DNA of 64,000 nt from assembly GCF_900103665.1 (NCBI RefSeq), contig NZ_FNGY01000015.1, positions 1 through 64,000 of the forward strand, written 5' to 3'. Positions 1 through 7,783 of this stretch are shown here, one piece after another. Position 1 is the stretch's first letter. Each line of letters opens with the position of its first letter. Source of the stretch: Pedobacter steynii. Its GTDB lineage: Bacteria; Bacteroidota; Bacteroidia; Sphingobacteriales; Sphingobacteriaceae. The translations under genes were made by a program, and so were the position numbers. The notes under the pieces are model-generated. The model worked only from the letters and a program-made list of their open reading frames with translations. It searched no databases and was not told where the DNA came from.

Positions 1-118
1 TCAAAAACATTGAATTCTTCCTTTTCAGACTTACTCAACTATATGCTTAAAATCGGAAAAACATATTACTGCTCCACAACATTTGGCATTGATCCTTTTG
101 ATACCCCTGAAAAAACAA

Positions 119-149
119 AAACCCTGCTAACATTGTGTTTGCAGGGTTT
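119..149 (-). terminator. Intrinsic terminator after tRNA-Lys
   Basis: Read on the minus strand, AAACCCTGC and GCAGGGTTT form a nine-pair stem with a 13-base loop, followed by a T-rich tract. It lies just downstream of the tRNA and is the natural end of its transcript. Confidence 0.75.
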
Positions 150-170
150 TATACGTTTTGATGATGAATC

Positions 171-246
171 TGGTGATCCCGCTGGGATTCGAACCCAGGA
201 CCACTACATTAAAAGTGTAATGCTCTACCAGCTGAGCTACGGAATC
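171..246 (-). tRNA. tRNA-Lys (TTT)
   Basis: The minus strand folds as a complete 76-base tRNA. The acceptor arms GATTCCG and CGGGATC pair fully (one G-U), the D arm carries AGCTCAGCTGGTAGAGC, the anticodon loop is CTTTTAA with anticodon TTT, and the T arm carries GGTTCGAATCC. The CCA end is encoded. The anticodon assigns it to lysine. Its 3' end sequence recurs in two diverged repeats near 48.28 and 60.55 kb. Confidence 0.97.
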
Positions 247-599
247 ATTTATTGTTCCCTTGTTTCGGGAGTGCAAAAGTATAATTTTTACTCAAATATT
301 CTACCTCCTGATTGCTGTATATTGAAAATTAAATCAATTTCCTTTCTAATCTGTTGATATATAGGGTTAAAAATTTTCATTTTTTTTACTAAAAATGCAG
401 TATGCGGTCTCTATACCTGGATTTTGATCACATAACATGCCTTTTTTTATAAATTCTTTCAGAATTGAATCTTATACTTCATGAAATATGTCTATAATCG
501 TGGTAGTAAACACTGATTTTAAACCCATTAGAGAAAATAGTTGAGGAACAAAGATGACTTTTATTAGAATTGGCTTACTAACGCAGCCCATCATTGTGA
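247..599. other. Non-coding stretch upstream of the tRNA
   Basis: This AT-rich stretch between the tRNA start and the end of the next minus-strand gene has no convincing reading frame. An apparent frame at positions 10-357 runs through the tRNA and is not a gene. No repeat or hairpin of note was seen. Confidence 0.6.
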
Positions 600-1421
600 T
601 CACTTTGGCTGATCTTGTAAACTATCGGGTAATTTGGTTCCGAAGTGTTTCCTTAATATGGTCAGGGATAATCTTTTCAGCTCCCGCTCCGGATGTAAGG
701 GGTGATTGCCATCGGTAGTGAAACAATCCGGAATTTCTCCGATCTGTACACACCAGACCCTTCCAACGGAATAAGCCGTCATCGTGTCCGGTCTTGTTAT
801 TCTTTTAAAATGATTAAGCTTAAATGTGTCCAGTGCGATACTCTGGGCATCGAACGGCTTCTGATCACAATCTATAGCTTTATAGCGGTCTCCCGACCAG
901 TACATGCACTGCTCTTTCTGCGGTATCTTCATTAACAAGAACACGATAATTCCGGTTAAAAGAAGTACAGCTGCACTTTCTCTCAGATGTTTTTTGATCC
1001 ATTCTTTCCAGGCCGGTATTGGTTCAACTATAGTGGAACCACTTCTAAAAGGCCTGGGCTGGTAATTGATCAGCCAGGCTAAGAGCTCTATATTACGCGT
1101 ATTGGGTTTCCTGCTCGTGTCATGCAGATATTGAGCCAGAGGTTTAAATAATGATACTTTGACGTTATAAATGATTGGATAGTAATCGTCATTTTCGCCC
1201 GGCTTTCCGAAAAAAGCCTCAAGCGTCTTAGCATCTCTCTCTTTATCGTACCTTGAAGTATAAACCAACAGGCATTCATCTCTAAGTTTTGCCGGGGTCG
1301 GATCGGACAGATTATTGGATAGTTCCCGGCTTGCAAGCTTTTCCCTATAACTTTTTACGACAAGATCTTTATAGTCCTTGAACATTTCTGATGCGTTGAA
1401 GGGTGCAATGTAGGAAAACAA
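600..1421 (-). CDS. Unknown one-pass membrane protein
   Basis: I do not recognise this 273-residue protein. Residues 1-145 look soluble, charged and helical. A single hydrophobic segment at about 149-165 (LLLTGIIVFLLM) follows a basic stretch, so the N-terminal part is probably cytoplasmic and the C-terminal 105 residues periplasmic. That C-terminal part has three Cys (in EQCMYWSG, AIDCDQKP, GRVWCVQ) plus a fourth in IPDCF, which could form disulfides. It is divergent from the response regulator that starts about 90 bases away, so the two may share a control region. Met13 is an alternative start. Confidence 0.7.
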   Translation of the reverse strand: MFSYIAPFNASEMFKDYKDLVVKSYREKLASRELSNNLSDPTPAKLRDECLLVYTSRYDKERDAKTLEAFFGKPGENDDYYPIIYNVKVSLFKPLAQYLHDTSRKPNTRNIELLAWLINYQPRPFRSGSTIVEPIPAWKEWIKKHLRESAAVLLLTGIIVFLLMKIPQKEQCMYWSGDRYKAIDCDQKPFDAQSIALDTFKLNHFKRITRPDTMTAYSVGRVWCVQIGEIPDCFTTDGNHPLHPERELKRLSLTILRKHFGTKLPDSLQDQPK

Positions 1422-1470
1422 GCAATGCGTACGCTACGGGAAACCGTATGGATTCATTTGTGAGATGGAT

Positions 1471-1478
1471 TACTTTTG
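1471..1478 (+). promoter_or_regulatory. Bacteroidota -7 element for the response regulator
   Basis: TACTTTTG fits the TAnnTTTG -7 consensus and lies 31 bases before the ATG at 1510. It falls inside the longer open frame that begins at 1465, which argues against that earlier start. Confidence 0.5.
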
Positions 1479-1509
1479 CCAACATTCCGGATACATTAAT
1501 ATCATAACC

Positions 1510-2175
1510 ATGTTCAAAAAAGTACTCATAGTTGAAGACCAGGAAATGATCAGCATGTCACTGACCAGAACCGTGGAGCAGCTAGGCATAACTGAAATTG
1601 CCTATACCTATTACTGTGATGATGCGCTGATGTTCTTAAGGAAAGCCAAAGAGAGCGGTAATGCATTTGATCTGTTGATCACCGATCTTTCCTTTGAGCC
1701 GGATCACCGTGAGCAGCACCTGTCTGGAGGAGTTGAACTGATTCGCGCAGCTAAAGTATTTCAGCCTGCGCTAAAGGTTCTGGTGTTTTCTGTGGAGAAC
1801 AGGATTGCCCCTGTAGAGCGGCTCTTTACGGAGCTGGGCATAAATGCGTACGTCTGTAAGGCCAGGCATGACGCCAAGAATCTAAAATTGGCTATTGAAG
1901 AAATTTCAAAGGGTAAACGTTATATGCCACCTGACCTCAGAGAAGTAATGAGGACGAAAAAAGCGCATCACTTTACACCGCTGGATATTGCCATTATCTC
2001 TCAGCTTTCCTCGGGAACCTTTCAGAAGGATATCCCTGCCTACCTGGAGGCCAACAAGATTACTCCTTCAAAGCTGAGCAGTATAGAAAAACGTTTGAGA
2101 ATAATGAAGGATGAGCTCGGATTCTCCAAGAATGAACAGTTGGTGGCTCATTGCAAAGACAACGGACTTATCTAA
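1510..2175 (+). CDS. Response regulator with C-terminal helix-turn-helix region
   Basis: This is a two-component response regulator of about 221 residues. The receiver domain (residues 1-125) shows the acidic pair in VLIVEDQE (E9, D10), the phospho-acceptor Asp59 in LLITDLS and the conserved Lys in YVCKAR. The C-terminal 75 residues (from FTPLDIAIISQLSSG) resemble the LuxR-type DNA-binding helices of Bacteroidota regulators, though they are diverged. I start it at the ATG at 1510 because the longer frame overlaps a promoter-like element. No histidine kinase is adjacent. It precedes the DNase I-fold gene by about 10 bases, so the two are probably co-transcribed. Confidence 0.85.
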   Translation: MFKKVLIVEDQEMISMSLTRTVEQLGITEIAYTYYCDDALMFLRKAKESGNAFDLLITDLSFEPDHREQHLSGGVELIRAAKVFQPALKVLVFSVENRIAPVERLFTELGINAYVCKARHDAKNLKLAIEEISKGKRYMPPDLREVMRTKKAHHFTPLDIAIISQLSSGTFQKDIPAYLEANKITPSKLSSIEKRLRIMKDELGFSKNEQLVAHCKDNGLI

Positions 2176-2185
2176 CCTAAAGACA

Positions 2186-2998
2186 TTGAAACAACGACTA
2201 CTAATCCTCTTTTTTCTTGTTGTCAATCTGAGTGCCATCGCTCAGGGCAGGCTGAGCATTGTTTCCTGGAATCTTAAAGACATGGGTAAGTCTAAAAGTG
2301 ACGCGGTAATAGAAATAATCGCCAAAACCCTTTCAGCATATGATATCGTGGCCATCCAGGAGATCGTTGCCGGACCTGGAGGAGCACAGGCAGTTGCGAG
2401 ATTGGCCGATGAACTGAATAGAAAGGGAACGAAATGGGAATATGAGGTTAGTGAGGTGACTTCCGGATATTCGGCGTATAAGGCGGAACGTTACGCTTTT
2501 TTGTGGAAAAGTGCCAGAGTCAGCAGAGTAGGTAAGGGTTGGCTGGAACGTCAGTATGGATCCGAGATTGAACGGGAGCCGTTTTACGGCAGGTTTCGGT
2601 TAGGTCGTCAAAATCTGACACTGGTCAACTATCATGCGATTACGAAATCTCAGCAACCTGAGCGTGAAGTCAAATATTTCAAGTTTCTACCTGCACTTTA
2701 TCCTGACGATCAGCTGGTTTTCTGCGGGGATTTTAATCTGCCGCAGTCCCATAGCGTATTCAATCCTCTAAGATCAATGGGCTATATCCCGGTACTGATC
2801 AGACAGAAAACGACCTTACGCCAGCGTTGTTTGAATGAAGACTGCCTCGCTTCAGAATTTGATAACTTTTACTTTAGGCCAGCCGGGATCAGGCTAAAAG
2901 TTGCCGGAGTGATTCATTTTTACCGACTACTGCCAGATCTTGCACAGTCGCGCAAGGTCTCTGATCACATTCCAATTTTTGCCGTCTACGAGCTATAA
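2186..2998 (+). CDS. Secreted endonuclease/exonuclease/phosphatase family protein
   Basis: This belongs to the DNase I-like endonuclease/exonuclease/phosphatase superfamily. The signature blocks are in order: SWNLKDMG (Asn metal region), VAIQEIV (metal-binding Glu), LVNYHA, FCGDFNLP (catalytic Asp and Asn) and a final SDHIPI (catalytic Asp-His). All key residues are present, so it should be an active metal-dependent phosphodiesterase. The TTG at 2186 opens directly onto a signal peptide (KQRLLILFFLVV...SAIAQG), so the enzyme is exported. ATG starts at 2111 and 2132 would overlap the regulator and add a poor leader. Substrate (DNA, RNA or lipid phosphate) cannot be told from sequence. Confidence 0.85.
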   Translation: MKQRLLILFFLVVNLSAIAQGRLSIVSWNLKDMGKSKSDAVIEIIAKTLSAYDIVAIQEIVAGPGGAQAVARLADELNRKGTKWEYEVSEVTSGYSAYKAERYAFLWKSARVSRVGKGWLERQYGSEIEREPFYGRFRLGRQNLTLVNYHAITKSQQPEREVKYFKFLPALYPDDQLVFCGDFNLPQSHSVFNPLRSMGYIPVLIRQKTTLRQRCLNEDCLASEFDNFYFRPAGIRLKVAGVIHFYRLLPDLAQSRKVSDHIPIFAVYEL

Positions 2999-3013
2999 AT
3001 TATATCATTCATC

Positions 3014-3235
3014 ATGAAAATACTTTTACACTTAGTGTTGTTAATGCACCTCAATATGGATCAAAGGCCGGATACCACGCGGGTGTATATCTGTACCAGC
3101 CCAACAGCAGTTGCCTATCACAAATCCAGGAACGGCTGCAAGGGGATACAAGCCTGCAGCCGAAAAGTTATCAAAGTCAGTAAATCAGATGCCATTCGCA
3201 AATACAAGTACCGTGCATGTAAAGTCTGTTATTAG
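3014..3235 (+). CDS. Small Cys-rich secreted protein
   Basis: This 73-residue protein has a short hydrophobic N-terminus (MKILLHLVLLMHL) and then a compact Cys/His pattern: VYICTS, AYHKSRNGC, GIQAC and YRACKVCY. The spacing Y-H-x(4)-C-x(5)-C followed by C-x(2)-C resembles the small metal-binding modules often attached to bacterial nucleases, which is suggestive beside the DNase I-fold gene 15 bases upstream. It probably closes that operon. Its last bases overlap, tail to tail, the next gene on the minus strand. Function is not known. Confidence 0.7.
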   Translation: MKILLHLVLLMHLNMDQRPDTTRVYICTSPTAVAYHKSRNGCKGIQACSRKVIKVSKSDAIRKYKYRACKVCY

Positions 3236-3699
3236 CTATGTTGCCAGCAATATCCACCGCCTTTAACCACGCGCTGGCAGCTTCCTCCTTCTTTCGTCCT
3301 GGCACCACATACCTTGCTGCTTTCTTTACTGCCGGAATTGCTTTTTGGAGCCCCAAAACTTTTCGTATTGGTTCCATCGCTTAAAGTATTTGATTTATAG
3401 TCGTAACGAAATGTTGTGGCTCTATTTACAACTATTGAATAAACTTCCTGAGCAGTTAAATAAAATCGAAATATTGTGCTGCCTTTTGGAGTAATCGTAA
3501 TCTTCGCATTACTAGGTCGCTTTAGATCTTTTTTTAGTGATGGGCTAACTACCTGACTAGATTGATCGCCATCATTGTCGTAGGTGACGGAGCAGGTGTT
3601 ACATGATACTTCGAAGGCAGCATTTTCATACTCAATTTTGTCTTTTTTGCAAGCGGAAGCGCCAATTGCGATGGCTGCCAGGAATAGAATTTTTTTCAT
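3232..3699 (-). CDS. Lipoprotein with C-terminal Cys/His zinc-binding-like motif
   Basis: The 155-residue protein starts with a lipoprotein signal (MKKILFLAAIAIGASACKKD, lipidation Cys17). A beta-rich domain with two Cys (SCNTCS) follows at about 33-110. The C-terminus has the motif C-x-A-x-T-x-x-G-x(2)-C-x-R...YCWQH, seen in DUF5763-type small domains and likely to bind zinc. It overlaps the neighbouring plus-strand gene by four bases at the stop codons. A TATATTTG promoter element lies at 3737-3744. Function is unknown. Confidence 0.75.
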   Translation of the reverse strand: MKKILFLAAIAIGASACKKDKIEYENAAFEVSCNTCSVTYDNDGDQSSQVVSPSLKKDLKRPSNAKITITPKGSTIFRFYLTAQEVYSIVVNRATTFRYDYKSNTLSDGTNTKSFGAPKSNSGSKESSKVCGARTKEGGSCQRVVKGGGYCWQHS

Positions 3700-3736
3700 T
3701 TAAAATGTAGTGTTTTTAGTTAATTTGATATTGGCG

Positions 3737-3744
3737 CAAATATA
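3737..3744 (-). promoter_or_regulatory. -7 element for the lipoprotein gene
   Basis: The minus strand reads TATATTTG, an exact fit to TAnnTTTG, about 38 bases before the start codon at 3699. Confidence 0.45.
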
Positions 3745-3891
3745 TTTTGCTCTAATCAGATATCCTTATGGGTTCCCGTAATGCCATGATGTTCATGAAG
3801 TATCAAAAAAACGTCATCCGAAAAATCAACAAACACTTGCTCAACTTAGTTAAATGCACTTTTTTAGTTTTTAGTAACCGGGTCTATTCTA

Positions 3892-3899
3892 TATATTTG
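3892..3899 (+). promoter_or_regulatory. -7 element upstream of the 3932 gene
   Basis: TATATTTG fits TAnnTTTG and sits 32 bases before the ATG at 3932. No clear TTG -33 element was found. Confidence 0.4.
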
Positions 3900-3931
3900 A
3901 GTCTTGTACGATAGCTTAGAAGCCTAAATAG

Positions 3932-4468
3932 ATGAAGAAAATATTAACGTTAATTTTAATTGCAATAATTACAATTGGTTCAATTTATGCCCTGGTTATT
4001 TATATTAAAATGGATGGTTTTCCGTTCGCCTGGATTCTGAACTTCCTATTGATGCTATTTGTAGTTTTTTTTACTGATGCCTTAAAAAGTCCGCTTGCTT
4101 CTTCTTACTTCAATGAAAAGGGCTGGGAGCAGAAAGGGAAGGTATACGAACATCTTGGAATAAACTTTTTCAGAAAATTATTGGTTTGGGTTGGTTGGGA
4201 AAAAGTCATTAGAAAGTCCAGCCCAATAGAAAAAAACACCGAAGCTTTGATGAATTTATATTATCGGACAAAAAAATCCGAACTGGATCATGTAATTATA
4301 CTGCTTATCGTCCTGGGCTTTAATGTTTTTGTGGCATTCAAATTTGGATTGATCAAATCATTGTCCTTACTTATATTAAATATCTTATTAAACCTTTATC
4401 CGATTTTCCTTCAACGGTACAATCGGCCGCGAATCCAAAGAGCGCTAAATTTAAGTAGACGGAGATAG
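3932..4468 (+). CDS. Membrane protein, CrtO-like acyltransferase family (tentative)
   Basis: This 178-residue integral membrane protein has four hydrophobic segments: residues 3-25, 33-48, 118-140 and 145-160. The end, NLYPIFLQRYNRPRIQRAL, resembles the conserved C-terminal block of the small glycosyl-diaponeurosporenoate acyltransferase (CrtO) family, and the central KGWEQKGKVYEHLGI region also fits that family. If so it would acylate a membrane glycolipid or carotenoid glycoside. There is no carotenoid gene nearby, so the substrate is open. It stands alone with its own promoter-like element. Confidence 0.6.
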   Translation: MKKILTLILIAIITIGSIYALVIYIKMDGFPFAWILNFLLMLFVVFFTDALKSPLASSYFNEKGWEQKGKVYEHLGINFFRKLLVWVGWEKVIRKSSPIEKNTEALMNLYYRTKKSELDHVIILLIVLGFNVFVAFKFGLIKSLSLLILNILLNLYPIFLQRYNRPRIQRALNLSRRR

Positions 4469-4712
4469 CCTTGTAAAAACGCCAATCACGAATTGCCCGG
4501 TCTGCAATAAGCTGGAAAAGAACAGGTCTAAGTTGCTACGTCTGTCTTGGGTAACTACATTTTTTATTCCAATAAACAATAGCAAGAGCAGACAGGTTTT
4601 TTGTATCATTAAGCTGGTTTTTTAGGAATTCCCATAATGTGAAAGTTGCGGATTTCCGATCTGAAATCTTACCTTGTCCCTTCCAAATTTACAGAATGAC
4701 AATGCAACCCAA

Positions 4713-5507
4713 ATGGCTATAAATAACCATCAGAACAACCCACAGATACGTGAATTGCTGGATATAAAACTGTTCTCTCAACCTTTTTCCGATTTTTCCC
4801 AGCCTGTTCTGCAGCTCGACGATTGCAAATCGATCGCCAGGCTTTATGCAAAGCTGGAAAACACCATCAGTGTACTGAGTGACATGGAGGCCAGAAAAAG
4901 CTTTATCTATCCTGGTGGACTTGCCCAACAGCTGGGTTTTGAACCTGGCCAGACAGAAATTAATTCCATCTGGGAAGATGATTTGCTTAGCCGGGTGCAT
5001 CCCGAAGACCTTCAAAAGAAGTACCGGCTTGAATTTAACTTTTTTAAGCTGATCAAGTCAGTTGAACCCAATGAACGTCTTAACTACAACCTGATTACGA
5101 AGTTGAGAATAAGGAACAGCGAAAATAAATACCAGTTGATCCGACATCGTTTGCTGTATCTGAGCAGTACCGAACAAGGAAACGTCTGGCTGGCCCTTTG
5201 TCTGTACAACATGGTGTATGATCATCCTGGATTTGAGGTTCCGGAAGGTGTGATCATCAACACCAGCACAGGGGAAATTATAGATAGTGAGGAAGGAAGG
5301 TTCGAAGATATACTATCCGCGCGGGAAGGTCAGATCCTTCAGCTGATCAACCTCGGACAGAGAAGTAAGGAGATAGCCGGTAAACTGTCCTTAAGTATCC
5401 ATACCGTGAACAGGCACAGGCAGAATATTTTTCAGAAGCTTAATGTAAGCAACGCAATGGAAGCCTGCCGGGTTGCGAAGGCTACAGGCTTATTGCATCA
5501 CCCATAA
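4713..5507 (+). CDS. LuxR-type regulator with PAS-like sensor region
   Basis: The protein of about 264 residues has an N-terminal sensor of the Bacteroidota PAS-like type (YPGGLAQQLGFEPG, RVHPEDLQKKY) and a C-terminal LuxR helix-turn-helix (LSAREGQILQLINLG, SKEIAGKLSLSIHTVNRHR). The recognition helix is complete, so it should bind DNA. I chose the ATG at 4713. The longer frame begins with a TTG at 4674 and adds only 13 unremarkable residues. The methyltransferase gene follows 18 bases later and is probably co-transcribed. Confidence 0.85.
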   Translation: MAINNHQNNPQIRELLDIKLFSQPFSDFSQPVLQLDDCKSIARLYAKLENTISVLSDMEARKSFIYPGGLAQQLGFEPGQTEINSIWEDDLLSRVHPEDLQKKYRLEFNFFKLIKSVEPNERLNYNLITKLRIRNSENKYQLIRHRLLYLSSTEQGNVWLALCLYNMVYDHPGFEVPEGVIINTSTGEIIDSEEGRFEDILSAREGQILQLINLGQRSKEIAGKLSLSIHTVNRHRQNIFQKLNVSNAMEACRVAKATGLLHHP

Positions 5508-5525
5508 TTTTAAAACACAAACTTT

Positions 5526-6134
5526 ATGAAAGAAGCGTTACGCCAGCAGTTTGGTAATATCGACATCTATTTATTTGATCAGTTATTAAAGGGGACATAC
5601 GACGACTGTCAGTTGGTCCTGGATGCAGGATGCGGGCAGGGGAGGAATGTTGCCTACTTTCTACAGTCGGGATACCAGGTTTACGGTGTTGACTCATCAG
5701 CAAACCATATTGCCAGTATCAAACAGCTGGCTGCACCGTTTTCTGATCATTCGCCACAGGACAATTTCAGGATTGGTGCTGTGGAAAATCTGCCATTCAA
5801 GGATGAAACGTTTGATCTGGTGATCAGTAGCGCGGTACTCCACTTTGCGAATGACGCCCTGCATTTCGAGGAAATGTTGAGCTCGATGTGGCGGGTGGTC
5901 CGTCCGGGAGGGTATCTGTTCTGCCGCCTGGCTTCGGATATTGGTATCGAGCATCTCGTCAGATCAATCGGAAACGGGAGGTATCTTCTGCCAGACGGAT
6001 CTGAGCGTTTTCTGGTCAGTCAGGAAATGCTGCTCAGCTTTACCAAAGCGCTGGGCGCGACCCAACATGAGCCAATCAAGACCACCAATGTCCAGAATCT
6101 GCGGGCAATGACCACCTGGTGTCTGCAGAAATAG
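5526..6134 (+). CDS. Class I SAM-dependent methyltransferase
   Basis: A 202-residue class I methyltransferase. Motif I is VLDAGCGQGRN at about residues 35-45, the acidic end of beta-2 is VYGVDSS, motif II/III is AVENLPFKDETFDLVIS, and the VVRPGGYLF block follows. It lacks any extra substrate domain, so the acceptor cannot be deduced. It follows the LuxR-type regulator by 18 bases and is probably in the same operon. Confidence 0.88.
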   Translation: MKEALRQQFGNIDIYLFDQLLKGTYDDCQLVLDAGCGQGRNVAYFLQSGYQVYGVDSSANHIASIKQLAAPFSDHSPQDNFRIGAVENLPFKDETFDLVISSAVLHFANDALHFEEMLSSMWRVVRPGGYLFCRLASDIGIEHLVRSIGNGRYLLPDGSERFLVSQEMLLSFTKALGATQHEPIKTTNVQNLRAMTTWCLQK

Positions 6135-6557
6135 CACCTGCAATATATAATCTATGGAGTCATCGTTTCGGTCTTATATCATCAAAAAAATTATGGGTTT
6201 GATGCTTGTGAAAGGATAAGTAAGCTCAATTTTTTTCTTACAATTTCCGACAGCTGTAACTGTAAAAGAATACAGTGAAGAGTTGTTGAAACTAAAGAAG
6301 TCTATCGTAGAAGAGCGTTTTTATGATTTAGTGAATACCAATCGCATAGCGCATTTAAAAAACATACAGGCAGTATACCAACTTATTGTCGTAAAAACCT
6401 GTAAAACAGATTTTTGTAACTACTCGTACTTGTTCTTTTAAATACTCGTACTCATTTTTTCAAACAAATGAGTACGAATGTTTTTATTCGGTCGCACAGC
6501 GTTTTCATCTTCCACATATTTGTATCGAAATAATTATTAACATAAAAATTCGATACA
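6135..6557. other. Intergenic region with start-less coding remnant
   Basis: A plus-strand frame of about 70 codons at roughly 6213-6440 is open but has no start codon (it includes VKEYSEELLKLKKSIVEERF). It looks like the remnant of a lost helical protein, but I cannot name it. Downstream lie direct and inverted copies of an ACTCGTACT-type motif that precede the beta-lactamase-fold gene. Confidence 0.4.
6447..6476. repeat. Inverted repeat, possible operator
   Basis: CGTACTCATT at 6447-6456 is mirrored by AATGAGTACG at 6467-6476 with a ten-base gap. A third related copy, ACTCGTACT, is at 6422-6430. There is no T-run after it, so an operator for the gene at 6558 is likelier than a terminator. 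Confidence 0.4.
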
Positions 6558-7616
6558 ATGAAAACCTCATTTAAATTTTTCGCAGCATTATTATTACTAA
6601 GCAACTTTTCTTTTGGACAAGACATCTCCAAAAAGATTGATTCAATAATAGCGGATCATCATCAAAAAAATCCTGACGTAGGTATTAGTGTTGGTTTTAT
6701 CAAAAATAATGAAGAACACTATGCGACATATGGTAAGTTGAATGCAGAAAATCAAACTGTTATCGATAAAAACTCCTTATTCGAAATTGCATCGATTACT
6801 AAAATTCTGACAGCAAATTTAATCGCCCAGGCGGTTCTTGATCATAAAATAAAAATAGATGATTACATCGACAACTTCCTTCCGAAAGCGTATGTGTTAC
6901 ATGAAAACCTTAAAAACAAGGTAAAGATTTCAGATCTCGCATCTCATCAATCTGGTTTACCTGATCTGGATTTAGCAAAGTTGATCGCACTGGATCCGCA
7001 ACAGCCTATGAGTAGTGTAAATCAAGAAACACTGACTGCGATCATCAACAATTGTACTGAGTTAAAAGATTATGGAAAATATCGTTATTCTACGATTGGA
7101 TTTGCTTTGCTTGGACAGATAGTGGAAGAAGTGTATGGCAAGAGTTACGATGAAATTATCAGCGGCAAAATCATAACGCCATTACGTATGAAAAATACGC
7201 TGACAAAAGATTTTAATGTAAAAAACAGGACAACTGGCCACAGTCCAAATGGCAATGTTCAGGAATTCATGAAATGGAATGTTACAGCTCCCGCCGGATT
7301 GGTGAAATCTAATGCTGCTGACATGGTTAAGTATCTAAAAGCGGTTTTAAACAAGGACGTTGCAATAGGTAAAGCTGCGTTAATTACGGAAAAAATCTAC
7401 TATAAATATGAAAATAGAGAATTGGGGTTAGGGATAAATATAATGACAGATGATCAGAAGACAAATTATATCAAATCTGGAGATACTCTGGGACAATCTT
7501 CGATGATAGCTTACAATAGAGCAAAAAATTGGGGTGTGATCATACTACTGGACCGTCAGAACTCCAAATTGAGAAATAGCATCCTGAAAGGAATCTCTGA
7601 CGCTTTCTCGAAATAA
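6558..7616 (+). CDS. Serine beta-lactamase-fold hydrolase (penicillin-binding/class C type)
   Basis: The 352-residue secreted protein begins with a signal peptide (MKTSFKFFAALLLLSNFSFGQ). It has the class C/serine-hydrolase motifs: SxxK in EIASITKILT at about residues 74-83, Tyr-Ser in YRYSTIGFALLG (Thr where Asn is usual) and KSGDTLG as the third box. This fold includes class C beta-lactamases, D-aminopeptidases and esterases, so actual beta-lactam hydrolysis is not assured. An inverted repeat lies about 80 bases upstream and a hairpin follows the stop. Confidence 0.85.
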   Translation: MKTSFKFFAALLLLSNFSFGQDISKKIDSIIADHHQKNPDVGISVGFIKNNEEHYATYGKLNAENQTVIDKNSLFEIASITKILTANLIAQAVLDHKIKIDDYIDNFLPKAYVLHENLKNKVKISDLASHQSGLPDLDLAKLIALDPQQPMSSVNQETLTAIINNCTELKDYGKYRYSTIGFALLGQIVEEVYGKSYDEIISGKIITPLRMKNTLTKDFNVKNRTTGHSPNGNVQEFMKWNVTAPAGLVKSNAADMVKYLKAVLNKDVAIGKAALITEKIYYKYENRELGLGINIMTDDQKTNYIKSGDTLGQSSMIAYNRAKNWGVIILLDRQNSKLRNSILKGISDAFSK

Positions 7617-7642
7617 ATAAGTCAATAACTAATTATTCAAAT

Positions 7643-7675
7643 AGCAGTTGTTCGGAAATTTCGAACAACTGCTTT
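7643..7675 (+). terminator. Hairpin after the beta-lactamase-fold gene
   Basis: AGCAGTTGTTCG and CGAACAACTGCT form a perfect 12-pair stem with a seven-base loop, followed by only three T. It lies 26 bases after the stop and may act for both strands. Confidence 0.6.
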
Positions 7676-7783
7676 AGCAATTCAGCTTTTCGTTTTTTAT
7701 GGGACATATTTGTCAAGAAAATGGTTGTTTCCCTTTCCATATAGGGTTCAAGCGAGCTTTGCTGGTAAGGTAGCCCAAATGAA

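Noticed and set aside
10..357. Plus-strand frame of 115 codons at the window start
   Set aside because: It runs across the tRNA-Lys gene and its terminator, so it cannot be a real gene.
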